64,000 nucleotides of DNA from an uncultured Lachnospiraceae bacterium (GCA_910585465.1 CAJUEW010000013.1:32263-96262), one strand, 5' to 3'; shown: positions 27,007 through 36,023, numbered from the stretch's first letter. Numbers and translations: made by a program. The notes: generated by a model from the letters alone, not told the origin.

Positions 27007-28344
27007 ATGGTACTTGAGATGAAACGCGCCCTGGAGGACCTGAAAAGAGGGGATACCCGGGGGTATCGAAAAATATTTGACGCAACCTATGAAGAGGTTT
27101 ATTGCCGGAGCCTTCTGCTTATTCAGAAGGAAGAGACGGCGACTGAGTTTATGGAGGGCTTCTTCAGTGAACTGTTTGGAATGCTGGAGGAAGCCGACGA
27201 GGCAAAGGATAAGGAAAACTGGTTCTGGCAGAAATATTATCAGAGAGTCCGGAAACAGTATCACAAGCTTCTGACAGAACAGGATAAGACGAAATCCCCG
27301 GCGGGGGTACGCACGCTTGCAAAGCTTCCGGCGGCATTCCCGCTGCTTCACAGAGTGATGCTTGTCATGTATCACAGGGATGATTTTACGACCGGTGAAA
27401 TATCCGGAATTTTTGGACTGGAGGAAGGAAAGGTTCAGGAAGAGCTGGATAAAATGGAGAAGCTGCTTCCCACACTTACAAAAGATCAGCCGGAGAAGGT
27501 ATCCGGATATGTGGGAAGCTGGAAGATTCTGTTGGTGGGCGCGTCACGTCAGATTATCAGTACATGCTCTGACGAGTGGGTTGACGGACTATATGCAAAG
27601 GCGGCGAAGGAAGCCAATATTGCGGTAGCTCCTTCTCACGAAAAAAAGGACAGCTTTGAATATTTTGTGGCGGATGCGGATCTGTCAGAAGGAAAGAGTA
27701 ACGGCTCCGGTACGGCAGAGGATGATGACGAGTCTGAGGATGATGACGAAGAATCCGGGGATGATGAATATGATGACGATGATGAAGAGGAAGAGGACGA
27801 CGAGGATGATGACGATGATCGGTATGACTGGGATCTGGAGGATGATGGAAAGAGGATGATTCTTCTTGGCATTGTGCTTGCCCTGGTGATTGTCGCAATT
27901 GTAGGCTTTGCCGCTTTCAAGCTGCTGGGAAACAAGAATCCAAAGGAACAGGAGGCGGTGTCCACAGAGGCAGAGACAGAGACCGGCGACGAAGGGGATG
28001 CGTCACTGGTGATCCGCGGCGACGGTCCGGATGAGAATTCAGAGGGCTCTGAAAATTCCGGGGAGTCCCAGGAGAATCCTGAGGAAACGGAAGAAGCCCC
28101 GGAAGAGCCTGCTTCGGAGGAACAGCCGCAGGAGTCTGATGCTACGATTATGAAGGTAGTGCCTAAATCTGTCAATGTCCGCAGTGAGGCCAATACGAAC
28201 TGCAGCGTCCTGACTACCGTAAAGAGCGGTGAGAAGGTGGAGGTCCTCGGGGACCTTTCACAGGAATGGGTGCAGATACGCTGTATTGAACAGGATTCCA
28301 AAGAAGGTTATGTTAAATCTGAGTTCCTGGCATCCGTCGAATAA
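27007..28344 (+). CDS. Membrane protein with sigma-factor-like N-terminus, acidic linker and C-terminal SH3
   Basis: A 445-residue protein I do not recognise as a named family. Residues about 5-180 look like a degenerate ECF sigma factor: a region-2-like helix bundle, then LPAAFPLLHRVMLVMYHRDDFTTGEISGIFGL, resembling region 4 with its helix-turn-helix. Residues 237-280 are almost pure Asp/Glu. One membrane helix spans about 284-308. A second acidic Glu/Ser/Pro-rich linker leads to a bacterial SH3 domain (about 382-445: VNVRSEANTNCSVLTTVKSGEKVEV). This predicts a cytoplasmic N-terminus and an SH3 outside that may touch the wall. ATG after AGGAG, 13 bases after gpmI. It is followed by the eno leader hairpin. 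Confidence 0.75.
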   Translation: MVLEMKRALEDLKRGDTRGYRKIFDATYEEVYCRSLLLIQKEETATEFMEGFFSELFGMLEEADEAKDKENWFWQKYYQRVRKQYHKLLTEQDKTKSPAGVRTLAKLPAAFPLLHRVMLVMYHRDDFTTGEISGIFGLEEGKVQEELDKMEKLLPTLTKDQPEKVSGYVGSWKILLVGASRQIISTCSDEWVDGLYAKAAKEANIAVAPSHEKKDSFEYFVADADLSEGKSNGSGTAEDDDESEDDDEESGDDEYDDDDEEEEDDEDDDDDRYDWDLEDDGKRMILLGIVLALVIVAIVGFAAFKLLGNKNPKEQEAVSTEAETETGDEGDASLVIRGDGPDENSEGSENSGESQENPEETEEAPEEPASEEQPQESDATIMKVVPKSVNVRSEANTNCSVLTTVKSGEKVEVLGDLSQEWVQIRCIEQDSKEGYVKSEFLASVE

Positions 28345-28350
28345 GAATGG

Positions 28351-28396
28351 AAGAACCTGCTCATACTAACAAAAAGTGTGAGGAGGTTCTTTTTTT
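28351..28396 (+). terminator. Terminator-like hairpin holding the eno Shine-Dalgarno
   Basis: Arm 28351-28367 pairs with 28375-28391 over 17 positions, with one mismatch and one G-U. A T run follows to 28396, and the eno ATG is at 28398. The eno AGGAGG (28381-28386) lies in the 3' arm. Confidence 0.75.
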
Positions 28397-28397
28397 G

Positions 28398-29702
28398 ATG
28401 AATCGATATTTACCGATTACTCATATTTACGCCAGAGAAATTTTGGATTCCAGAGGTAATCCAACGGTAGAAGCAGAGGTGGTGCTGGACGGGGTGCACC
28501 AGGCCCGGGCATCCGTGCCGTCAGGAGCATCCACAGGACGATTCGAGGCAGTGGAACTAAGAGACGGACAGGAACGCTACCTGGGACTTGGAGTAGAGAA
28601 GGCAGTTATGAATGTAAATACAAAAATTGCCAATGTGCTGCTTGGTGAAAATGCCTTAAATCAAGGATATATTGATCATCTTCTGATTGATGCGGACGGT
28701 ACAGAGAATAAATCCAATCTGGGAGCGAATGCGCTGCTGTCGGTTTCTATGGCAGTGGCAAAGGCATCTGCCGCAGCATTAGGGCTTCCGCTTTATCAAT
28801 ATTTGGGAGGAATCCGTGCGGATACGATGCCGGTTCCCATGATGAATGTATTAAACGGAGGAAGGCATTCCAAAAATCTGCTGGATTTCCAGGAATTCAT
28901 GATTATGCCGGTAGGGGCCTGCTGCTTCCGGGAAGGAATCCGGATGGGCGTGGAGGTTTATCATAAGCTGAAGCTGATACTGTCAAAGGAAGGACTGACT
29001 ACAGCAGTGGGGGACGAGGGCGGATTTGCGCCGGATCTGCGGGATGCCAAGGAGGTTTTTCTGTATCTTAAGGAAGCGGTGGAGGAAGCGGGTTATGAAC
29101 CGGGCAAGGATTTTGTGTTTGCCATGGATGCGGCCGCCAGCGAACTGGCGAATGGAAAAACAAACCGTTATGATTTTCCGGGAGAGGCACAGATGAACGG
29201 ACATAAGGTCAGCCGGACCTCTGAAGAATTGATTGATTATTATGAGGAGCTGATATCCATGTATCCCCTTGTGTCTATTGAAGACGGGCTGTCGGAGGAC
29301 GACTGGGAAGGCTGGCAGGTAATGACCAAGCAGCTTGGAAATAAAATCCAGCTGGTCGGCGACGATTTGTTTGTGACAAATACAAAACGTCTTTCCTGCG
29401 GTATTAAGCTTCAGGCTGCCAACGCCATACTGATTAAGGTGAACCAGATCGGTACGCTGACAGAGGCGTTCGATGCGATTCATATGGCTCAAAAGGCAGG
29501 ATACCGGACTATTATCTCTCACCGGAGCGGGGAGACATGTGAGGATATCATTGCAGATATTGCAGTTGCAAGCGGAGCAGGACAGATTAAGACCGGAGCG
29601 CCGTGCCGTGCGGAACGGACAGAAAAATACAACCAGCTTCTTCGCATAGAAGAGGATCTCCAGGGGCTGGCAGGATACCGGAATCCCTTTGGAAATGAAT
29701 AA
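28398..29702 (+). CDS. eno: Enolase
   Basis: Converts 2-phosphoglycerate to PEP. The 434 residues contain AREILDSRGNPTVEAEV at the N-terminus, the SGASTGRFEAVELRD loop, metal ligands in FAMDAAASE, SIEDGLSEDDW and GDDLFVTN, and the substrate loop SHRSGET. ATG 28398 (MNRYLPIT) is chosen. TTG 28395 is an alternative, and the frame extension to 28347 would run through the leader hairpin. Its ribosome binding site is buried in that hairpin. Confidence 0.96.
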   Translation: MNRYLPITHIYAREILDSRGNPTVEAEVVLDGVHQARASVPSGASTGRFEAVELRDGQERYLGLGVEKAVMNVNTKIANVLLGENALNQGYIDHLLIDADGTENKSNLGANALLSVSMAVAKASAAALGLPLYQYLGGIRADTMPVPMMNVLNGGRHSKNLLDFQEFMIMPVGACCFREGIRMGVEVYHKLKLILSKEGLTTAVGDEGGFAPDLRDAKEVFLYLKEAVEEAGYEPGKDFVFAMDAAASELANGKTNRYDFPGEAQMNGHKVSRTSEELIDYYEELISMYPLVSIEDGLSEDDWEGWQVMTKQLGNKIQLVGDDLFVTNTKRLSCGIKLQAANAILIKVNQIGTLTEAFDAIHMAQKAGYRTIISHRSGETCEDIIADIAVASGAGQIKTGAPCRAERTEKYNQLLRIEEDLQGLAGYRNPFGNE

Positions 29703-29766
29703 ATAAATAATCAAGATGGAATGCCGCCAGCTTCCCGTAGCCGGGACAAGGTTGGCGGCTGTCAGT

Positions 29767-29794
29767 GAAGGCTTGTATTTCAAGTCTTCTTTTT
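29767..29794 (+). terminator. Terminator after eno
   Basis: GAAGGCTTG pairs with CAAGTCTTC (one G-U) across a 5-base loop, with five T. An additional GCCGCCA/TGGCGGC stem lies just upstream (about 29725-29760). Confidence 0.8.
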
Positions 29795-29801
29795 GTATAA
29801 T
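29773..29801 (+). promoter_or_regulatory. Candidate maf promoter
   Basis: TTGTAT (29773-29778), 17-base spacer, perfect TATAAT (29796-29801). It overlaps the eno terminator. Confidence 0.5.
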
Positions 29802-29828
29802 CATTCATAATGGAAGGAGTGCACAGGA

Positions 29829-30416
29829 ATGAAAAAAATTATACTTGCATCCGGTTCGCCCAGAAGAAAGGAGCTTCTTACACAGATTGGTGTCATATTT
29901 GAAATATGCAAAGCAGAGGAAGAGGAGGTTATGACGTCCTCTGTTCCGGAGGAGGCAGTGAAAGAGCTGTCCAGGCAGAAGGCGCTGGAAGTGTCGGAAA
30001 AATGTGATGGAACAGTAATTATCGGCGCGGATACGGTGGTTGCCGGGGATGGGCAGATTCTTGGGAAACCAAAGGATAAGGCGGATGCTGTGCGGATGCT
30101 GCGTTTACTGCAAGGAAAAGAACATAGAGTAATTACAGGAGTAACAATGATTTTAAAAGAACAGCAAAAGATTATCAGCTTTGACGAGGTGACTAAGGTG
30201 CATGTATTTCCCATGACAGAGGCCCAGATAGAAGCCTATGCGGACAGCGGCGAGCCTATGGACAAGGCCGGCGCTTATGGTATTCAGGGCAGGTTTGCAG
30301 CTTATGTTTCAGGAATTGAGGGGGATTATAACAATGTGGTAGGACTTCCGGTAGGACGTCTTTATCAGGAGGCGCTGGCAGCAGGTGTGGATCTGACTAC
30401 ATATGGAAAGGACTGA
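29829..30416 (+). CDS. maf: Maf-family nucleoside triphosphate pyrophosphatase
   Basis: House-cleaning nucleotide pyrophosphatase acting on dTTP/UTP or modified nucleotides, 195 residues. Diagnostic motifs are LASGSPRRKELL at the start, GADTVV, LGKPKDKADAVRML and DKAGAYGIQG. ATG after AAGGAG. It is followed after 6 bases by dtd, so the two proofreading-type enzymes are co-transcribed. Confidence 0.94.
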   Translation: MKKIILASGSPRRKELLTQIGVIFEICKAEEEEVMTSSVPEEAVKELSRQKALEVSEKCDGTVIIGADTVVAGDGQILGKPKDKADAVRMLRLLQGKEHRVITGVTMILKEQQKIISFDEVTKVHVFPMTEAQIEAYADSGEPMDKAGAYGIQGRFAAYVSGIEGDYNNVVGLPVGRLYQEALAAGVDLTTYGKD

Positions 30417-30422
30417 CAGGAA

Positions 30423-30869
30423 ATGAGATTTGTAATACAGAGAGTTGCCCACGCTTCTGTGTCATCGGGCGGCAGAGTACTTGGGAAAATAGGCAGGGGA
30501 TTTATGGTTCTGATAGGAGTGTCAGAGGAGGACACGAAGGAAACTGCGGATAAAATGGTGAAGAAAATGCTGGGGCTTCGTATTTTTGAGGATGAGAACG
30601 GCAAGACAAATCTGAATCTGCATACGGTAAACGGCGGACTTTTGCTGATTTCCCAGTTTACGCTTTATGCGGACTGCAGAAAGGGCAACCGTCCCAGCTT
30701 TATTCATGCCGGAGGACCGGATATGGCGGGCAGGCTGTATGAATATATCATTGCAGAATGCAGAAAGCAGGTGCCTGTTGTGGAACGGGGAGAGTTTGGT
30801 GCGGATATGAAGGTGGAGCTTTTAAATGACGGGCCGTTTACCATTGTGCTGGATTCCGCAGAGCTATAA
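30423..30869 (+). CDS. dtd: D-aminoacyl-tRNA deacylase
   Basis: Removes D-amino acids from mischarged tRNA. The 148 residues start MRFVIQRVAHASV and contain the catalytic signature SQFTLYADCRKGNRPSF and the C-terminal NDGPFTIVLDS, which matches the chirality-sensing cis-peptide loop position (usually NxGPVT). Operon partner of maf. Confidence 0.95.
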   Translation: MRFVIQRVAHASVSSGGRVLGKIGRGFMVLIGVSEEDTKETADKMVKKMLGLRIFEDENGKTNLNLHTVNGGLLLISQFTLYADCRKGNRPSFIHAGGPDMAGRLYEYIIAECRKQVPVVERGEFGADMKVELLNDGPFTIVLDSAEL

Positions 30870-30883
30870 ATTGACGCTATTTG

Positions 30884-30912
30884 TTGAAAATTTCCATAAG
30901 TTATGATAAAGT
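30884..30912 (+). promoter_or_regulatory. Candidate pyrH promoter
   Basis: TTGAAA (30884-30889), 17-base spacer, TAAAGT (30907-30912), 29 bases before the pyrH start. Confidence 0.55.
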
Positions 30913-30941
30913 AATAAATAACTATACGGTTGAGGTGCGAT

Positions 30942-31637
30942 ATGAAACGTGTACTTTTAAAATTAAGCGGTGAGGCCCTTGCGGGGGAAGAACACACCGG
31001 ATTTGACGAGGCTACCTGTATAAAGGTGGCAAAACAGGTAAAAACTGTTCTGGAGAGCGGTATCCAGGCGGGCATTGTGATTGGCGGAGGCAATTTCTGG
31101 AGAGGGCGGACCAGTAAAAATATTGACAGGGCCAAATCCGACCAGATTGGGATGCTGGCTACGGTGATGAATTGTATTTACGTATCAGAAATTTTCCGCA
31201 GTGTGGGTATGAAAACAAAAGTATTTACTCCATTTTCCATGGGATCGATGGCAGAGATGTTCACGAAGGATGCGGCGGTGGAGTGTCTGGAACAGGGCAT
31301 AGTAACGTTTTTTGCAGGAGGAACCGGACATCCGTATTTTTCTACAGACACGGCCACCACGCTGCGCGCCATTGAGATTGAAGCGGATGTAATTCTTCTG
31401 GCGAAAGCAGTGGACGGAGTATATGACAGTGATCCGAAGCTGAACCCGAATGCAAAGAAATATGATGAGATCCCGATCCGGTCGGTGATTGATCAGAAGC
31501 TGGCAGTTATGGATCTTACGGCATCCATTATGTGTATGGAAAATAAAATGCCGATGATGGTATTCGGCCTGAACGAAGAAAACAGCATTATTCATACGGT
31601 TCAGGGTGAATTTTCAGGAACAAAAGTAACGGTATAA
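30942..31637 (+). CDS. pyrH: UMP kinase
   Basis: Phosphorylates UMP to UDP with ATP, an amino-acid-kinase-fold enzyme of 231 residues. It contains LKLSGEALAG, VIGGGNFWRGR, FAGGTGHPYFSTDT and the aspartate-rich VDGVYDSDPK. ATG 30942 follows GAGGTG. An in-frame TTG at 30930 lies before it without a ribosome binding site. It opens the pyrH-frr-uppS-cdsA-dxr-rseP cluster common in Firmicutes. Confidence 0.96.
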   Translation: MKRVLLKLSGEALAGEEHTGFDEATCIKVAKQVKTVLESGIQAGIVIGGGNFWRGRTSKNIDRAKSDQIGMLATVMNCIYVSEIFRSVGMKTKVFTPFSMGSMAEMFTKDAAVECLEQGIVTFFAGGTGHPYFSTDTATTLRAIEIEADVILLAKAVDGVYDSDPKLNPNAKKYDEIPIRSVIDQKLAVMDLTASIMCMENKMPMMVFGLNEENSIIHTVQGEFSGTKVTV

Positions 31638-31652
31638 GGGAGGAACTACCAC

Positions 31653-32207
31653 ATGGAAGAGAAATTACAGCCATTTGAGACTAAGATGGGCAAGTCTTAT
31701 GACGCATTGCTTAAGGATTATGCAGCAATCCGTGCAGGGCGCGCGAATCCGCATGTTCTGGATAAAATTAAAGTAGATTATTATGGAACCCCCACTCCGC
31801 TTCAGCAGGTGGGCAATATTTCCGTTCCGGAAGCGCGCATTATCCTGATTCAGCCATGGGAGAAGAAAATGATTCGGGAGATTGAGAAGGCAATTATGAC
31901 CTCTGATTTGGGGATCAATCCGACGAATGACGGTTCAGCCATTCGTCTGGTATTTCCGGAGCTGACTGAGGAACGCCGTAAATCTCTGGCGAAGGATATC
32001 AAGAAGAAGGGTGACGAGGCAAAGGTTGCTATCCGCAATATTCGCCGTGACGCCAATGAAACCTTTAAGAAAATGAATAAAAACAATGAGCTGACAGAGG
32101 ATGACCAGAAGATCCTGGAGACAAAGGCTCAAAAGCTGACTGATAAATATATTGCTGAAATTGATAAAGCAATTGATGAGAAGACGAAAGAAATTATGAC
32201 CGTATAA
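31653..32207 (+). CDS. frr: Ribosome recycling factor
   Basis: Splits post-termination ribosomes together with EF-G. The 184 residues contain RAGRANPHVLDKI, YYGTPTPLQQVGNISVPEAR, and the charged helical hairpin ending in DKYIAEIDKAIDEKTKEIM. ATG after GGGAGG. Second gene of the cluster, 15 bases after pyrH. Confidence 0.97.
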   Translation: MEEKLQPFETKMGKSYDALLKDYAAIRAGRANPHVLDKIKVDYYGTPTPLQQVGNISVPEARIILIQPWEKKMIREIEKAIMTSDLGINPTNDGSAIRLVFPELTEERRKSLAKDIKKKGDEAKVAIRNIRRDANETFKKMNKNNELTEDDQKILETKAQKLTDKYIAEIDKAIDEKTKEIMTV

Positions 32208-32228
32208 TCATCAGGGGACCGAAGACAA

Positions 32229-32251
32229 GGCAGGTGCCGGAGGCATCTGCC
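32229..32251 (+). other. Hairpin between frr and uppS
   Basis: GGCAGGTGCC pairs with GGCATCTGCC around a GGA loop, with only a short T stretch after it. Possible attenuator or processing site rather than a full terminator. Confidence 0.35.
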
Positions 32252-32281
32252 TGTTTGCCGATTATAAAAAGGAGGCTGCAT

Positions 32282-32977
32282 ATGAAGATTCCGCAGCACG
32301 TGGCAATTATTCTGGACGGGAACGGGCGGTGGGCAAAGGCCAAAGGAATGCCCCGGAATTACGGACACGCGCAGGGCGCAAAAAATGTGGAGCGTATCTG
32401 TGAGGACGCTTACCATATGGGGATTAAATATCTGACCGTTTACGCGTTCTCAACCGAAAACTGGAGACGTTCAAAAGACGAGGTGGATGCGCTGATGGGG
32501 CTTTTGCGCAGTTATATGAAAACCTGTGTAAAAACGGCGAAAAAGAATCATATGCGTGTGCGCGTGATTGGAGACAAGACCGGACTGGCGCCGGATATCC
32601 AGAGGAGTATTTCAGATCTGGAGCGGGAATCCGCCGGGCAGGACGGACTGAATTTTACGATTGCCATTAATTATGGAAGCCGGGATGAAATCCGGCGGGC
32701 AGTGCAGAAAATCACCGGGGAGGGTATCCGCCCGGAGAATATTACAGAGGATGTAATTTCCGATCATCTGGATACTGCAGGAATTCCGGATCCGGATTTA
32801 CTGATACGTACAAGCGGAGAGCTTCGGCTTTCTAATTATCTGATGTGGCAGCTTGCCTATACAGAGTTTTATTTTACAGATGTGCCCTGGCCGGATTTTA
32901 CGAAAGAGGAGCTGACAAAAGCGATTGAAAAATTTAACCAGAGAGACCGCCGGTATGGAGGAGTGGAGGAAGAATGA
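32282..32977 (+). CDS. uppS: Undecaprenyl diphosphate synthase
   Basis: Cis-prenyltransferase making the C55 lipid carrier for cell-wall synthesis, 231 residues. It starts MKIPQHVAIILDGNGRWAKAKG with catalytic Asp in LDGNGRWA, then NYGHAQGA, FSTENW, and RTSGELRLSNYLMWQLAYTEFYF. ATG 32282 after AAGGAGG is chosen. The upstream extension to 32234 overlaps the intergenic hairpin. It overlaps cdsA by four bases (ATGA). Confidence 0.96.
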   Translation: MKIPQHVAIILDGNGRWAKAKGMPRNYGHAQGAKNVERICEDAYHMGIKYLTVYAFSTENWRRSKDEVDALMGLLRSYMKTCVKTAKKNHMRVRVIGDKTGLAPDIQRSISDLERESAGQDGLNFTIAINYGSRDEIRRAVQKITGEGIRPENITEDVISDHLDTAGIPDPDLLIRTSGELRLSNYLMWQLAYTEFYFTDVPWPDFTKEELTKAIEKFNQRDRRYGGVEEE

Positions 32978-33798
32978 ATTCATTTTTGACAAGGCTTTCA
33001 AGCGGCGTGATATTGGTGCTTCTGGTGCTGGGGGCCTGCTGGTCCGGAGGGTGGCTTCTGGGTCTTGCGGTGGCAGTAATTGGGTATATGGGACTGAATG
33101 AGTTCTATAAAGTATTTGATATGAGCATTACCCACGGAATAGGGAGAATCGGATTTTTAGGCTCAATCCTATGGACATTTGCGGTCATTCTGACCGGGAG
33201 GCCTGAGGCGGTAGAAAAAATACGGATGGCTTCAGAACTAAAATGGCTGGCCTTACTGGCGGCATTTATGCTCCTGCTGGCATGCTACGTGTTTACATTT
33301 CCCAGGTATGACACGCAGAAGGTGATGGCGGCATTTTTCGGAATTGTCTATGTGCCGGTCATGCTGAGCTTTATCTATCTGACACGGATGCTTGAGGGCG
33401 GCTTCTATTTTGTATGGCTGATTTTTTTCTGTTCCTGGGGATGCGATACGTTTGCATATTGTACGGGGGTACTTCTGGGAAAACATAAGCTGGCCCCTGT
33501 CCTGAGCCCGAAGAAGTCTATTGAAGGAGCTGTGGGAGGTATTGCGGGCGCCTCGGCTCTTGGAGCGCTGTATGCAGTTCTGACAGGAGCTCCTGCTCCT
33601 GTGTATGCCCTTATCTGCGCGGCGGGAGCTGTGGCATCCCAGATCGGAGATTTGGCTGCTTCTGCAGTAAAGCGTCAGCATGGGATTAAGGACTATGGAA
33701 CGCTGATTCCGGGACATGGAGGGATCCTGGACCGTTTTGACAGCGTGATTGTGACGGCACCCATGATTTATATTCTGGCGGTTGTTGTTGTGGGATAG
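32974..33798 (+). CDS. cdsA: Phosphatidate cytidylyltransferase
   Basis: Integral membrane enzyme making CDP-diacylglycerol from CTP and phosphatidate, 274 residues with about seven membrane helices. The C-terminal signature SQIGDLAASAVKRQHGIKDYGTLIPGHGGILDRFDS (stated here by its core IKDYGTLIPGHGG) is intact. It begins within the uppS stop (ATGA), so translation is coupled. Confidence 0.95.
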   Translation: MNSFLTRLSSGVILVLLVLGACWSGGWLLGLAVAVIGYMGLNEFYKVFDMSITHGIGRIGFLGSILWTFAVILTGRPEAVEKIRMASELKWLALLAAFMLLLACYVFTFPRYDTQKVMAAFFGIVYVPVMLSFIYLTRMLEGGFYFVWLIFFCSWGCDTFAYCTGVLLGKHKLAPVLSPKKSIEGAVGGIAGASALGALYAVLTGAPAPVYALICAAGAVASQIGDLAASAVKRQHGIKDYGTLIPGHGGILDRFDSVIVTAPMIYILAVVVVG

Positions 33799-33808
33799 GA
33801 GAAAACAT

Positions 33809-34951
33809 ATGAAGAAAATAGCAATACTGGGTTCCACAGGCTCCATCGGAACTCAGACACTGGAAGTGGCAAGAGCAAATAAGGATTTGAAAATAACTGC
33901 TCTGGCGGCAGCTTCTAATGTGAAGCTTCTGGAAAAACAGATTCGGGAATTTCATCCGTCTCTGGCTGCTGTATGGACGGAGGAAAAGGCGAAGGAATTA
34001 AAGACGATGGTAGCTGATCTGGATGTTCGGATTGTTGCCGGTATGGAGGGGCTTTTGGAGATCGCCCGGCATCCGGAGGCCGAGCTTGTGGTGACAGCCG
34101 TTGTCGGGATGATTGGCATCCGCCCCACAATTGCGGCAATGAAGGCAGGAAAAGACATTGCCCTGGCAAATAAGGAGACGCTTGTGACAGCCGGTCATAT
34201 TATTATGCCTCTGGCAGAGGAATGTAGTGTAAAGATCCTTCCGGTGGACAGCGAGCACAGTGCGATTTTTCAGTGTCTGAACGGAGAAAACCGCAGGCAG
34301 CTTCATAAAATATGGCTGACCGCATCGGGAGGGCCGTTTCGGGGAAGAAAAAAAGAGGAGCTGAAAAATGTACAGGTGGAGGACGCACTGAGACATCCGA
34401 ACTGGTCCATGGGGCGTAAGATTACGATTGATTCGGCTACTCTTGTCAACAAAGGACTGGAGATGATGGAGGCGAGATGGCTGTTCGGTGTGGAACCAAA
34501 AGACATTCAGATCGTGGTGCAGCCCAAAAGTATTATTCATTCTATGGCGGAGTTTGTGGACGGAGCGGTAATTGCCCAGCTTGGAACGCCGGATATGAGG
34601 CTTCCGATTCAATATGCCCTTTATTACCCGGATCGCAGATATCTGCCGGGAGAACGTCTGGATTTCTGGAGCCTGAATCAGATTACGTTTGAAAAGCCGG
34701 ATACGGAGAATTTTCCGGGACTGCGCCTTGCATTTGACGCGGCGTCGGCAGGAGGCAGTCTTCCGACCGTATACAATGCAGCCAATGAGCGTGCGGTAGC
34801 TTTATTTCTGGAACGCAAAATTGGCTTTTTGGATATTCCGGAGATCATCGGGAGCTGTATGGAGACGCATAAAGTAATTGATGCGCCGACAGTGGAGCAG
34901 ATTCTGGAAACAGAGGCTGCAGTTTATGAAATGATTGAGAGCAGGTGGTAG
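33809..34951 (+). CDS. dxr: 1-deoxy-D-xylulose 5-phosphate reductoisomerase
   Basis: Committed step of the MEP isoprenoid pathway, NADPH- and metal-dependent. The 380 residues begin MKKIAILGSTGSIGTQTLE. They contain ANKETLVTAG, the metal/substrate motifs DSEHSAIFQCL and SGGPF, and NHPNW-like HPNWSMGRKITID. ATG 33809 follows AGGAGA. It supplies isoprenoid units consumed by UppS of the same cluster. Confidence 0.96.
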   Translation: MKKIAILGSTGSIGTQTLEVARANKDLKITALAAASNVKLLEKQIREFHPSLAAVWTEEKAKELKTMVADLDVRIVAGMEGLLEIARHPEAELVVTAVVGMIGIRPTIAAMKAGKDIALANKETLVTAGHIIMPLAEECSVKILPVDSEHSAIFQCLNGENRRQLHKIWLTASGGPFRGRKKEELKNVQVEDALRHPNWSMGRKITIDSATLVNKGLEMMEARWLFGVEPKDIQIVVQPKSIIHSMAEFVDGAVIAQLGTPDMRLPIQYALYYPDRRYLPGERLDFWSLNQITFEKPDTENFPGLRLAFDAASAGGSLPTVYNAANERAVALFLERKIGFLDIPEIIGSCMETHKVIDAPTVEQILETEAAVYEMIESRW

Positions 34952-34952
34952 A

Positions 34953-35981
34953 TTGAGTATTATTCTGGCGCTACTGATATTCAGTATGATTGTCATTGTC
35001 CATGAACTGGGACATTTTTTACTGGCGAAATATAATAAAATCACAGTTACGGAATTTTCTGTGGGTATGGGGCCGAGGCTTTTGAGCCGTGAATGGAAAG
35101 GCACGCATTATTCCTTAAAACTGCTGCCCTTTGGCGGCTCCTGCATGATGGTAGGAGAGGACGAAGAGAGTGACGAGAAAGGCTCCTTTGGGAGCAAGTC
35201 TGTCTGGGCAAGAATCTCTGTTGTAGCGGCGGGACCGGTTTTTAATTTTCTGCTGGCATTTGTATTGTCTGTTATTATTGTGTCAAACATCGGATATGAT
35301 GATACCATTGTTAATGTGACTCCCGGATATCCGGCGGCAGAGGCAGGAATGCAGGACGGCGACGAGATAGTGAAAATGGGCGGAAGCCGGACCTATGTAT
35401 ACCGGGAGGTCAGTCTGTTCAATAATATAAATCAGGGACGGACGGCAGAGGTGACTTATCGGAGAAACGGAGAAAATTATACTGTATCCATTCAGCCAAT
35501 GAAAGATGAAACGGGATATTATCGGTACGGCTTTGAAAAAATATCCGTCCGGACAAAGGGAAACGTGCTTCAGACTATAAAATACAGTTATGCAGAACTG
35601 CGTTACTGGCTGAAGGCCACAGTGGACAGTCTTATGATGCTGTTCCGGGGAAAGGTGGGTCTGGATGACATGTCCGGGCCGGTGGGAATTGTAGGAGCTA
35701 TTGGAGATACCTATGAGGCAAACCGTTCGGACGGCTGGTATTATGTAACACTGAGTATGATGATGATGTCGATTCTTCTGTCTGTAAACCTGGGCGTGAT
35801 GAATCTTCTGCCGATTCCGGCGCTGGATGGAGGACGGCTGGTATTTCTGCTGATAGAAGCAGTGCGGGGAAAGGCGCTTCCTCAGGAGAAGGAAAGCATG
35901 GTGCATTTTATCGGGTTTGTGCTGCTGATGGGACTGATGGTTGTAGTCCTGTTTAATGACGTGAAAAATATTTTTTTATAG
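34953..35981 (+). CDS. rseP: RIP metalloprotease RseP
   Basis: Site-2-type intramembrane zinc protease, 342 residues. The zinc motif HELGH occurs in VIVHELGHFLLAKYNK, a PDZ domain spans about 115-200 (GYPAAEAGMQDGDEIVKMGG), and the third metal ligand lies in NLLPIPALDGGRL. TTG 34953 with AGGTGG 5 bases upstream is chosen, one base after the dxr stop. In many relatives ispG and polC follow; here the cluster ends and accessory DNA begins. Confidence 0.95.
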   Translation: MSIILALLIFSMIVIVHELGHFLLAKYNKITVTEFSVGMGPRLLSREWKGTHYSLKLLPFGGSCMMVGEDEESDEKGSFGSKSVWARISVVAAGPVFNFLLAFVLSVIIVSNIGYDDTIVNVTPGYPAAEAGMQDGDEIVKMGGSRTYVYREVSLFNNINQGRTAEVTYRRNGENYTVSIQPMKDETGYYRYGFEKISVRTKGNVLQTIKYSYAELRYWLKATVDSLMMLFRGKVGLDDMSGPVGIVGAIGDTYEANRSDGWYYVTLSMMMMSILLSVNLGVMNLLPIPALDGGRLVFLLIEAVRGKALPQEKESMVHFIGFVLLMGLMVVVLFNDVKNIFL

Positions 35982-36023
35982 GTTGCAGGCTGCGCTTCTG
36001 CAAAATGCAATGATTGTTTAGAG

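Noticed and set aside
27636..28301. Long minus-strand frame rich in serine
   Set aside because: It is the reverse of the Asp/Glu codon runs of the sigma-like/SH3 gene, has no ribosome binding site and no domain.
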